Shown here: piece by piece, positions 1 through 7,458 of the stretch | How the letters are laid out: each line of letters starts with the position of its first letter | Position numbering within the stretch: the first letter of the stretch is position 1 | Assembly: GCA_051293835.1 (NCBI GenBank) | Contig: JBPKMA010000008.1 | Span: 62,001-126,000 of the forward strand | DNA: 64,000 nucleotides | Direction of reading: 5' to 3' | From: DATLZU01 sp051293835 | GTDB lineage: Bacteria; Nitrospirota; Nitrospiria; Nitrospirales; Nitrospiraceae | The notes under the pieces: model-generated | Database searches by the model: none | What the model was told of the DNA's origin: nothing | What the model saw: the letters and a program-made list of their open reading frames with translations, nothing else | Program-made: the position numbers and the translations under genes

Positions 1-446
1 CTTCGGATGAGCCGTTCGGACGCCTCCGGGTCATAGCCGATCTGCGGTTTGCCGGGGAGATTGGGACAGGAAAGGTTAACTTCGATGAGATCTGGTCCGC
101 TTTTGTCGATAACAGCGGCGATCGTCACGAAGTCGTCTTCGCACAGCCCGGCCACGCTGGCGATGACCGGCTTGCCGAATCGACGCAGGGAGGGGATGAG
201 GTCCGCGTAGGCGAGGTAGCCGAGGTTGGGCAGGCCCATGGAATTGATCGAACCTCCGGGGAACCCACAGTAGCGCGGCTCCGGATTGCCCTGCCGCGGC
301 TCCAGCGTCATGGACTTGGTCACGATCGCGCCGGAGCGGGAGCGCCCCAACGCTTCCAGTTCCTCCCGCGTCACGCAGCGCGCGCCCGCCGCGTTCATGA
401 AGCAACTGGGAACCCGCACGCCGGCTATGGTAACGGACAAATCCAT
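1..446 (-). CDS. pyrD: Dihydroorotate dehydrogenase, class 1A (partial, C-terminal part outside window)
   Basis: Oxidises dihydroorotate to orotate in pyrimidine synthesis. The first 148 residues are visible and the gene continues past the left edge. The N-terminus has FMNAAG near residue 16, then TKSMTLEPRQGNPEPRY, SINSMGLPNLG and NLSCPNLPGKPQ. These match the soluble fumarate-linked class 1A family (Lactococcus PyrDA type), not the membrane-bound class 2. The ATG at 446 lies 4 bp after the stop of the upstream ABC ATPase gene, so the two are probably co-transcribed. The catalytic-loop and C-terminal halves cannot be checked. Recognition is by family pattern and quite secure. Confidence 0.88.
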   Translation of the reverse strand, partial: MDLSVTIAGVRVPSCFMNAAGARCVTREELEALGRSRSGAIVTKSMTLEPRQGNPEPRYCGFPGGSINSMGLPNLGYLAYADLIPSLRRFGKPVIASVAGLCEDDFVTIAAVIDKSGPDLIEVNLSCPNLPGKPQIGYDPEASERLIR

Positions 447-450
447 CGAC

Positions 451-1149
451 TCACACGCCTTGCATGACAAGCTGGGGAGACGTTCGGCACGTCAGTTGTC
501 CATCCCGCATGTGCCACACGTAGTCGGCTTCCTGAGCCGCTGCCGCGCTGTGGGTCACCAACAGGACGGTGTGGCCGAATTGCTGCGGCAAGGACCGTAA
601 CAGAGCGATGATCTCCGCCCCGTTCTTGGAATCGAGATTGCCGGTCGGTTCATCAGCCAGTATCAAGCTCGGCCTGTTGACCAAGGCGCGGGCGATCGCC
701 AGGCGTTGCTGTTCGCCTCCCGAGAGTTCCGCCGGCCGATGTCGTTCCCGTCCGCGCATGCCAACCAGCTCCAGCATCTCATCCACCCGCTTCCGCACCT
801 GCGCCCCGCTTTCTCCTTTTAGCAAAAGCGGCAGCGCGACGTTCTCCGCCGCGGTCAGACCCGGGATGAGATGGAAGGCCTGAAAGATGACCCCGATAAG
901 GTCGCGACGCAGCCTTGTCCACTCATCGCTGGTGAATCCGGAGGTCGATCGGCCGTCGATGACGATCTCTCCCGACGTGGGAAGGTCCAAGCCTCCCACG
1001 AGATTCAGCAGCGTAGTCTTGCCGCATCCGCTCGGCCCGACGAAGGCACAAAACTCTCCGCGCCCGATTTCAAGCGTGACGTCCCGCAGCGCCCAAACCT
1101 TGGCATCGCCACGACTGTACTCTTTAGAGACGTGCACCAATGTGACCAT
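451..1149 (-). CDS. LolD/MacB-type ABC transporter ATP-binding protein, orphan
   Basis: ATPase of the lipoprotein-release/MacB ABC family (232 aa). Visible are Walker A GPSGCGKTT near residue 38, the Q-loop region VIFQAFHLIPGLTAAENV, signature LSGGEQQRLAIARAL and Walker B LILADEPTGNLDS. The start is set at the ATG that opens MVTLVHVSKEYS; the open frame runs on upstream to 1383 but that part reads as non-coding. No permease gene lies beside it: it is followed 4 bp later by pyrD and preceded by divergent comF. Its membrane partner must be elsewhere or is shared. Family assignment is firm, substrate unknown. Confidence 0.88.
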   Translation of the reverse strand: MVTLVHVSKEYSRGDAKVWALRDVTLEIGRGEFCAFVGPSGCGKTTLLNLVGGLDLPTSGEIVIDGRSTSGFTSDEWTRLRRDLIGVIFQAFHLIPGLTAAENVALPLLLKGESGAQVRKRVDEMLELVGMRGRERHRPAELSGGEQQRLAIARALVNRPSLILADEPTGNLDSKNGAEIIALLRSLPQQFGHTVLLVTHSAAAAQEADYVWHMRDGQLTCRTSPQLVMQGV

Positions 1150-1318
1150 GGGCTTGCGCACTCTCCGCCCTCGTATAACACAACGTCTTGCAGGGCTACA
1201 ACCTTGACAGCACGCAGCGACTGTCTTAAAAAAAACGGCGCGCAACCCGATGCAGATGCTCACGATCGCCACCGAACAGAACTCCGCGCAGTATTGTGTC
1301 GCCCGGACGTTCTCGGCC

Positions 1319-2098
1319 ATGGCCAGGCGCACCCTCAATGCTCTTCTGCCGGTCGAATGTACAGTTTGCCGGACGTCGCTCACCGACGATCCGATCCCGT
1401 TTTTCTGCCGACGCTGTTGGTCAGCAATTGAACCGTTCTCTGGGCCCTCCTGTCCGCGATGTCATCAGCGGTTTCCGTCCGCCGTGTCCTTGCTTCACAG
1501 TCCAGCCCATCTCTGCGGCGCCTGCCGCAAGACCAAACCGGCGTACACCGAAGCATGGTCGCTCTACCCCTATGTTCCACCGCTCCAGGAAGCCATCCGC
1601 CTGTTCAAATACGGCCGCAAAGTAACGCTCGCGGATGCGCTGGCCGACTTGCTGATCCGCGCCCTGCCGGAAATGCCGGCCGCTGATCTGGTCATGCCGG
1701 TTCCGCTCCACCCGACGCGATTGCGCGAACGGGAGTTCAACCAGTCGTTGCTCCTGGCCGATCGGCTGAGCCGACGGCTGGGTTTCCTTCTGTCCTTCGC
1801 GAACCTGGTGCGCGTCCGGTCAACGGAAGCGCAGACAGGACTGCGGCGGTCAGCGCGCCTCAAGAACCTGCGGCGGGCGTTCCTGGTGCGCCGTCCAGAA
1901 GAGGTCGCAGGCAAGCACGTGTTGCTTGTCGATGATGTGTGGACAACCGGAACGACCATCAACGAATGCGCCAAAGCGTTGAGGAAAGCCGGCTCAGGCG
2001 ATGTCTTTGCGCTGACGCTGGCGCGGGCGGTGAGTCCGGATCTGCTCTCGGCCCGCGTGGCACTAAACCTTCCCTCACCGGCGCCGATCCTAAACTGA
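1319..2098 (+). CDS. comF: ComF family phosphoribosyltransferase-like protein
   Basis: ComFC-type protein linked to natural DNA uptake (259 aa from this start). The N-terminus carries a zinc-finger pair, CTVCRTSL then CRRCW, and a later CPRC..CGAC set. The C-terminal half is a PRTase fold with the PRPP loop VLLVDDVWTTGTTINE near residues 200-215. The ATG at 1319 (MARRTLNALLPVECTVC) was chosen because ComF proteins usually start just before the LLP-C-x2-C element; an in-frame ATG at 1250 is the alternative. The stop lies 2 bp before the FmdB-like gene. dprA, another uptake gene, lies far away in the window. Confidence 0.88.
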   Translation: MARRTLNALLPVECTVCRTSLTDDPIPFFCRRCWSAIEPFSGPSCPRCHQRFPSAVSLLHSPAHLCGACRKTKPAYTEAWSLYPYVPPLQEAIRLFKYGRKVTLADALADLLIRALPEMPAADLVMPVPLHPTRLREREFNQSLLLADRLSRRLGFLLSFANLVRVRSTEAQTGLRRSARLKNLRRAFLVRRPEEVAGKHVLLVDDVWTTGTTINECAKALRKAGSGDVFALTLARAVSPDLLSARVALNLPSPAPILN

Positions 2099-2100
2099 CC

Positions 2101-2445
2101 ATGCCAATCTACGAATATCGCTGCCGCGATTGCGGCAAACGGAGCAGCCACCTGATATTAAGCATCAGCAACCCATCACCGGTCTCATGCAAGCACTGTC
2201 GGAGCGCGAACGTCGAGCGGCTCATGTCCCGCTTCGCCGCACCCAAATCGGAAGAAGCCCGCCTCGAATCGCTGGCGGACCCCAGCAACTTCGGCGACTT
2301 GGACGAGAACGACCCGCAAAGCATGGCGAGGTTCATGAAAAAAATGGGGCAGGAAATGGGCGAGGACTTCGGCGATGAACTGGATGAAGCTCTGGAAGAG
2401 ACCGGCAATGACTTGACGGAATCGGACACCACTGACATCGATTGA
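2101..2445 (+). CDS. FmdB-family zinc ribbon protein
   Basis: Small protein (114 aa) starting MPIYEYRCRDCGKRSS with a second CKHCRS pair, the hallmark zinc ribbon of the FmdB/putative regulatory family. The C-terminal half is acidic and low in complexity (rich in E, D and M), as is common in longer members. It begins 2 bp after the comF stop, so the two are probably translated from one mRNA. The family has no well-established biochemical function; regulatory roles are only inferred from the original FmdB. Confidence 0.85.
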   Translation: MPIYEYRCRDCGKRSSHLILSISNPSPVSCKHCRSANVERLMSRFAAPKSEEARLESLADPSNFGDLDENDPQSMARFMKKMGQEMGEDFGDELDEALEETGNDLTESDTTDID

Positions 2446-2536
2446 CAGGCATTGTCATCAATAATCGCTTGACTTCAGACAGCTGTGGGACTACGATCGT
2501 GCTGATTCCAGGAGTCTTCTTGCTGCGCGATACTCC

Positions 2537-2731
2537 ATGCCCAAAGAGGTCAAGAACGAATTGTTGACTGTGGCCGAGACGTGTCGCTACCTCAAGATCA
2601 CCCCCCGCACGCTCTATCGCTATATCCGGAATCACCGCCTGCCGGCTTTCAAACTGGGAAAGGAGTGGCGGTTCGTACGGACCGACCTCGAACAGTGGAT
2701 CCGACAACGGACCGACGAAACCCGCACGTGA
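2537..2731 (+). CDS. Excisionase/MerR-like helix-turn-helix DNA-binding protein
   Basis: A 64-residue protein made almost wholly of a winged-helix HTH of the excisionase family: LLTVAETCRYLKITPRTLY, then RLPAFKLGKEWRF and DLEQWI. Such proteins bind DNA through a helix-turn-helix followed by a wing. There is no integrase or other phage gene nearby, so excision is unlikely and a transcriptional role is more plausible. It ends 19 bp before mraZ, suggesting a two-gene regulatory unit. Its target is unknown. Confidence 0.85.
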   Translation: MPKEVKNELLTVAETCRYLKITPRTLYRYIRNHRLPAFKLGKEWRFVRTDLEQWIRQRTDETRT

Positions 2732-2750
2732 CGCATTGAGGAGCGCAGCC

Positions 2751-3191
2751 ATGTTTGCAGGTGAGTACCTCTGTAAGGTCGATGAAAAGGGTCGATTCAT
2801 TGTCCCCTCACCCCTTCGCGAACAGGTCGAGACACAGGGCAATAGCGTGGTGTTCCTCAAAGGGCCCGAGCAGTCGCTCTGGCTTTACTCGATGGGCGAG
2901 TGGGAAAAGGTGCTGGAACGGACCAAGACCGCGCTCGATGAGGATCAAAGCCGCCTTTTTATGCATTGTATCGTCTCGGAGGCCGGCACCTCCGAGATCG
3001 ATAAAGCGGGACGGATCCTGATCCCCGGCCGGCTCCGGAAGCTTATTCCTGTGGATGAGGACCAGGAGATCGTGCTGGTCGGGCTGTATCATCGGCTAGA
3101 GATCTGGAACCCCGCTGAGTGGCGCCGCTATCTGAGTAAGACCGAAAACCGGTACGAGCAACACCTGTCCAAGATTCTCAATCTGCTCTAA
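2751..3191 (+). CDS. mraZ: MraZ transcriptional regulator
   Basis: MraZ (146 aa) is a double SpoVT/AbrB-fold protein that normally binds direct repeats upstream of the division-and-cell-wall cluster. Both half motifs are seen: CKVDEKGRFIVPSPLRE near residue 8 and EIDKAGRILIPGRLRK near residue 85. The ATG at 2751 follows GAGGAG at a good distance; the codons upstream of it are not family-like. Unusually it is followed by a RusA-like gene instead of mraW/ftsL, so it lies outside the dcw operon here. Confidence 0.92.
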   Translation: MFAGEYLCKVDEKGRFIVPSPLREQVETQGNSVVFLKGPEQSLWLYSMGEWEKVLERTKTALDEDQSRLFMHCIVSEAGTSEIDKAGRILIPGRLRKLIPVDEDQEIVLVGLYHRLEIWNPAEWRRYLSKTENRYEQHLSKILNLL

Positions 3192-3377
3192 GCCACTATC
3201 GTGCCGATTCCACTAGGCCGCCGACGTCCGCGTTTACCGCTTTCCCTCCGCCTAACCTCGTATCGGTCTCCGGACAAACTCCGGACCGAGTTCAGAGAAC
3301 CGTTTGCGCCGACAGCGATACCGAAGCGCTCGCCGAACACCGGCCGGCCTCGTACCATTCCCCCGGTGACCGGCGGG

Positions 3378-3794
3378 ATGCCCCATCCCTCCCCTGTTGT
3401 GGCCGCTGACCGCCTCTCCTTGACCCTGCCGATCCCGCCCAGCGTCAACCATCAATATGCCACGGTCAACGGACGCCGCCTGCTCTCCGCCACGGGGAGA
3501 GCGTATAAGACGCTGGTCGGACAACTAATCACCCTTGCGCTGGCCGACTCCCCGCACCGGCACGCCTTGCTGAAGGTCCTGCGGGCAGAAGATCTGGCCC
3601 TGTCGATCCGGTTCTATTTCACGTCCCGACTGCGCCGAGATGTGGATGGAGGCCTCAAGATCGCGCAGGATGCCCTGTGCGAAGGATTGGGCATCAACGA
3701 CAACCGGATCGTCGAAACGCATCTGTACAAGGACCTCGACAAGGTGAACCCTCGGATCGAAATTACCCTGTCACCGGTGGTGGTCTCGACTTGA
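3378..3794 (+). CDS. RusA-family Holliday junction resolvase-like endonuclease
   Basis: Similar to RusA crossover-junction endodeoxyribonuclease. Key elements are LPIPPSVNHQY at the N-terminus, the acidic core RRDVDGGLKIAQDALCEGLG, and INDNRIVE with the following K-D pair, which correspond to the conserved metal-binding Asp residues. From the ATG at 3378 it is 138 aa, close to the usual RusA size. The open frame extends back to 3201, but that stretch is Pro/Arg rich and not family-like. RusA genes are often phage-derived, yet no other phage gene is present. Role inferred, not shown. Confidence 0.82.
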   Translation: MPHPSPVVAADRLSLTLPIPPSVNHQYATVNGRRLLSATGRAYKTLVGQLITLALADSPHRHALLKVLRAEDLALSIRFYFTSRLRRDVDGGLKIAQDALCEGLGINDNRIVETHLYKDLDKVNPRIEITLSPVVVST

Positions 3795-3871
3795 TCCGCT
3801 TTTACAAGATACCAGCCCCGCGCAGGTCCGGCAGACAGCCTCCAGAAGCCTGTAGCTCACATCACTGAGCT

Positions 3872-5383
3872 TCATTCGTGTCGCAACGCGTCGATCGGAC
3901 TGAGGCGCGCCGCCTTGTTAGCGGGATAGAGGCCAAAGAACAATCCCACGGCCAGCGAAAACAGGAACGCCACCGCCACCGATTCGGCCGAGACGATCGT
4001 CGGCCAGCCTGCCGCCACCGAGATGAGCCGGGCCCCGAAAACCCCGAGCGCGATACCCACTGCCCCGCCGATCAGGCTCAAGAACAATGCTTCGATCAGA
4101 AACTGAACGAGAATATGCCGCCGCTTGGCACCCACCGCCATGCGGACCCCGATCTCCCGCGTCCGCTCGGTCACCGAGACCAGCAGCATGTTCATGATCC
4201 CGACCCCGGCTCCCAGTAACGAGACGGCGGCGACGGCCACCAACATTTGGGCCAGCTCGGCATCCGCCGCCTGACTGACACCGCTCATCTCGATATCCGT
4301 TCGAATCGTAAAATCGTCCGTCTCTTCAGGTCCCTTGCCGTGACGCTCCCGCAACAGGGATCGGATTTGCTCGATCGCCGGCGAAATCTCTTCCCTCCGG
4401 CGTGTAGATGCCAAAATTGCCTCTACTGGCTCCTGGAGCGCATGGCCCTTGATTCGGTGCAACGCGGTAGAAAACGGGACATAGATCACATCGTCCAAAT
4501 CGTAGCCGAAAGCGTTCACCCCTTTCGGTGCCAAGACCCCGACGATCTCGAAGGCCCACGCGGGACCTGAGCAATTGGACAGCATGGAATCGGCGTCATC
4601 GCGGCCCCAGGATCTCCGTAACGGTTCATACAACTCATACAACGAAAGCCTCTCTTGTCCTGCGCAAGAGCGCGATAAGCCTCCGGAGACACAGGGCGCC
4701 CTTCTCGCTCTGTCCTCCAATTCCCCGACGCGGGGATTTTGCACGGGCAGTGGAAGGGACGAAACGCAACCCGTTTTGATCTGGATTCCCTCCCCCATTC
4801 CCGTCATCGGTCTCTGAGACGCGACGAGGTGTTTGGACACCCGTATTTGTGCGGACACCGCCTCTTCTCCGACCTCAAAAAGATTCCGAAGGACGGTCTG
4901 GCCGATTATGGCCACTGACTTGTTGCGTATGAGATCCTCCTCTTCGAAAGGCCGGCCCGCGATAAAGGACCAATTGCGGATCTCCAAGCAACTGGGAGTA
5001 ATGCCGACGACGCGTGTTTTCCAATTCCAAGGCCCGTGGATCGCTTGCACTGTCTCTCCGACCGTCCAGCAAATCGACTGTAACAGCGGAATGGCCTCCT
5101 GCAACGCCTGTCCATCTGCGACCGTCAATGTGGCGGAAGCTTCGGCGGCCCGTCGAATCCCGTGAACCACTGGCGCACCGGGATTGACGAAGATGGCGTT
5201 TCTGCCGATTGCGAGAAGCTGGTCTACCACAGTCGCCTTCGCCCCGCTGCCGATCGCAATCGTGATCAACACGGCGCCGACCCCGAAGCTCAGACTCGCG
5301 ATGCTGAGCAAGGCTCGAAAAGGATGGCGAATCGTTCCTTCGATGCCGACTCGGACGAGCCCTCTGGCAGTAACCCGGACCAT
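3872..5383 (-). CDS. MacB-like ABC transporter permease with an extra ~90-residue segment
   Basis: Permease of the MacB/FtsX type: a first membrane helix near residues 20-45 (FRALLSIASLSFGVGAVLIT), a large periplasmic domain, then three helices in the last 120 residues including the TERTREIGVRMAVGAKRRHIL loop. It is 503 aa, against 411 for its neighbour. The extra length is one block after SAQIRV and before AFEIVGVLAPKG that contains four Cys and no recognised motif. The C-terminal third is almost identical in DNA to the gene at 5424-6659, showing a tandem duplication. It is last in the exporter operon. Function of the extra segment is unknown. Confidence 0.85.
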   Translation of the reverse strand: MVRVTARGLVRVGIEGTIRHPFRALLSIASLSFGVGAVLITIAIGSGAKATVVDQLLAIGRNAIFVNPGAPVVHGIRRAAEASATLTVADGQALQEAIPLLQSICWTVGETVQAIHGPWNWKTRVVGITPSCLEIRNWSFIAGRPFEEEDLIRNKSVAIIGQTVLRNLFEVGEEAVSAQIRVSKHLVASQRPMTGMGEGIQIKTGCVSSLPLPVQNPRVGELEDRARRAPCVSGGLSRSCAGQERLSLYELYEPLRRSWGRDDADSMLSNCSGPAWAFEIVGVLAPKGVNAFGYDLDDVIYVPFSTALHRIKGHALQEPVEAILASTRRREEISPAIEQIRSLLRERHGKGPEETDDFTIRTDIEMSGVSQAADAELAQMLVAVAAVSLLGAGVGIMNMLLVSVTERTREIGVRMAVGAKRRHILVQFLIEALFLSLIGGAVGIALGVFGARLISVAAGWPTIVSAESVAVAFLFSLAVGLFFGLYPANKAARLSPIDALRHE

Positions 5384-5423
5384 GACCGTTATTCTCCGCT
5401 AGAGATCCGCTTCACCGACTGTC

Positions 5424-6659
5424 TTATTCGTACCGCAACGCGTCGATCGGATTGAGGTGCGCGGCCTTGTTAGCGGGATAGAGACCAAAGAACAGTCCCA
5501 CGGCCAGCGAAAACAGGAACGCCACCGCCACCGACTCAGCCGAGATGATCGTTGGCCAGCCGGCGACGACGGTCGCGAGCCTGGCCCCGAGGACACCAAA
5601 CAGGATCCCGACCGCGCCGCCAGCCAGACTCAGCGTCACAGCTTCGATCAAAAATTGCGCCAGGATATGCCGCCGTTTGGCACCCACCGCCATACGGACC
5701 CCGATTTCCCGCGTCCGCTCGGTCACAGAAACCAGCAGAATGTTCATGATACCGATCCCACCGACCAGCAACGACACCGAGGCGATCGCGAAGAGCATGA
5801 CTGTCAAGGTCTGACTGGTCCCTTCTTGCACCCTGCCGATATCCACCTGCGTCCGGATCGTGAAGTCGTCAGACTGGTCTGGCTGCAGACGATGGCGCGC
5901 GCGCAAGACCTCGCGGATCTGCTCGACAGCTTCCGGCAGATCTTCCGCCCGATCGGTAGACGCGAAGAGAGCGCCGACCGAGCCGAGGAACATAGTCCCG
6001 AAGACCTTGCGCTCGGCCGTGGTGAACGGAATGAAGATGATGTCGTCCTGGTCCGAACCTTGCGCGGATTGTCCCTTTGGCGCGAGCACACCGACGACGC
6101 GGAACGGCACGTTTTTGATCCGGATCGTCGCCCCGACCGGCTCCTCGCCTGAATCAAACAGATTTTCCACCACCGTCTGTCCGAGCAACGCGACCCGCGC
6201 GGCGGTATCCATATCAGTCTGCGTAATGGGGCCACCGCTGACGAAAGACCAGTCCCGGATCGTCAGATAGCCAGGTGAGATCCCATTCACCGGGCCGTTC
6301 CAGTTCTTGTTGCCGTTGACGATCTGCATCACGTCGCGCTTGGCCCAGGCCGTTTCCCGCAGCAGCGGAACTCGCTTTTTCAGCTCCAGCGCATCCGCGA
6401 CCGTCAGGGTCACAGCGCCACCCTGTCCGCCGCGCACGCCGCCCACCGTCGTCGCACCGGGCAGGATGATGATCACGTTGGTGCCCATGCTGGCCACCTG
6501 CGCCTGCACCGCAGCGCGCGCGCCCTGGCCGATGCTCACCATGGCGATCACCGCTGCGACGCCGATCACGATGCCCAGCATCGTCAAGCCGGCCCGCATC
6601 CGGTTGCGGCCAAGAACGCGCAAGGCTGTGACGACGGTCAACCAGAGGAACGTCGACAT
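5424..6659 (-). CDS. MacB-like ABC transporter permease
   Basis: Canonical MacB-type permease (411 aa): N-terminal helix within LTMLGIVIGVAAVIAMVSIG, periplasmic MacB core domain (about residues 50-280), and three C-terminal helices flanking ERTREIGVRMAVGAKRRHIL. Its start codon overlaps the stop of the ATPase gene (ATGA), so translation is coupled. With the adaptor and ATPase upstream it forms a tripartite efflux pump that would pass substrates, such as peptides, macrolides or lipids, from the periplasm to an outer-membrane channel. No TolC-like gene is in the window. Confidence 0.92.
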   Translation of the reverse strand: MSTFLWLTVVTALRVLGRNRMRAGLTMLGIVIGVAAVIAMVSIGQGARAAVQAQVASMGTNVIIILPGATTVGGVRGGQGGAVTLTVADALELKKRVPLLRETAWAKRDVMQIVNGNKNWNGPVNGISPGYLTIRDWSFVSGGPITQTDMDTAARVALLGQTVVENLFDSGEEPVGATIRIKNVPFRVVGVLAPKGQSAQGSDQDDIIFIPFTTAERKVFGTMFLGSVGALFASTDRAEDLPEAVEQIREVLRARHRLQPDQSDDFTIRTQVDIGRVQEGTSQTLTVMLFAIASVSLLVGGIGIMNILLVSVTERTREIGVRMAVGAKRRHILAQFLIEAVTLSLAGGAVGILFGVLGARLATVVAGWPTIISAESVAVAFLFSLAVGLFFGLYPANKAAHLNPIDALRYE

Positions 6660-7384
6660 CAGGTTCCAGGCCTCCCTTCGGTGGAGGTGGACAGGATGGC
6701 AGTCCGTCGGTCGCTGATGATCCGCCCGTCCTTCATCGCAAGTTCGCGCGACGCATAGGCGGCGATATCCGGTTCGTGGGTGACTAGGATGACAGTGAGA
6801 TGATCTTCTCGGTTCAGCCGTTCCAGGATGCCCATGATCTCTCGGCTGGACTCGGTGTCCAGGTTGCCTGTCGGTTCATCCGCCAGCAGGATGGACGGCG
6901 AGGATACCAGCGCACGGGCGATGGCGACACGTTGTTGCTGTCCCCCGGACAGTTGGATAGGGTAATGATGTTCTCTCCCCGACAATCCGACGCGCGCCAA
7001 AGCCGCCGCGGCGAGCGCGCGTTGCTCTTTCAGGGACAGGCCGCGATAGAACAAGGGCAACTGCGCGTTCTCAAGAGCGCTGGTTCTGGGGATGAGATTG
7101 AAATTCTGAAAGACGAAGCCGATCTGCCGATTGCGGATCTCGGCCAGCGCATCCGGCCCGAGCGTGCCGACCTCGACCCCGTCCAACCAATAGCGCCCCC
7201 GGGTGGGTTGATCGAGGCACCCCAGGATGTTCATGAGGGTGGACTTGCCCGATCCAGATGCGCCCATCACCGCCACGAACTCGCCGCGGTTGATGGCTAG
7301 ATCGATCCCACGGAGCGCCTGGATCTCCACATCGCCCACGCGATAGATCTTCCAGAGATTTTCGCACACGATCAGCGCACCCAT
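6659..7384 (-). CDS. MacB-like ABC transporter ATP-binding protein
   Basis: ATPase (241 aa) of the MacB/LolD family: Walker A GASGSGKST near residue 41, FVFQNFNLIPRTSALENAQLPL, signature LSGGQQQRVAIARAL, and Walker B ILLADEPTGNLDTES. Here the ATPase and permease are separate polypeptides instead of the fused MacB of E. coli. The ATG at 7384 is chosen over the GTG one codon upstream. It lies downstream of the adaptor gene across a 70-bp gap and overlaps the next permease gene by 1 bp (shared ATGA). Confidence 0.92.
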   Translation of the reverse strand: MGALIVCENLWKIYRVGDVEIQALRGIDLAINRGEFVAVMGASGSGKSTLMNILGCLDQPTRGRYWLDGVEVGTLGPDALAEIRNRQIGFVFQNFNLIPRTSALENAQLPLFYRGLSLKEQRALAAAALARVGLSGREHHYPIQLSGGQQQRVAIARALVSSPSILLADEPTGNLDTESSREIMGILERLNREDHLTVILVTHEPDIAAYASRELAMKDGRIISDRRTAILSTSTEGRPGT

Positions 7385-7409
7385 CACCGAACCGTGAATT
7401 TATTTTTGC

Positions 7410-7443
7410 ATCTCGTGCACGAGATACGCTTCACGAGCTACAT
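7410..7443. repeat. 16-bp perfect palindrome followed by two 14-bp near-direct repeats
   Basis: In the gap between the adaptor and ATPase genes, 7410-7425 is a perfect palindrome (ATCTCGTGCACGAGAT). It is followed by two imperfect copies of ACGAGnTACnnTTC. It could be an operator, an mRNA hairpin that tunes downstream expression, or a member of the word-like intergenic repeats seen elsewhere in the window. It has no U-tract, so a terminator is unlikely. Confidence 0.55.
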
Positions 7444-7458
7444 TTCACGTCCAACAGA

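Noticed and set aside
2537..3794. Excisionase-like HTH and RusA-like gene as a prophage remnant
   Set aside because: No integrase, structural or att-like sequence; mraZ lies between them.
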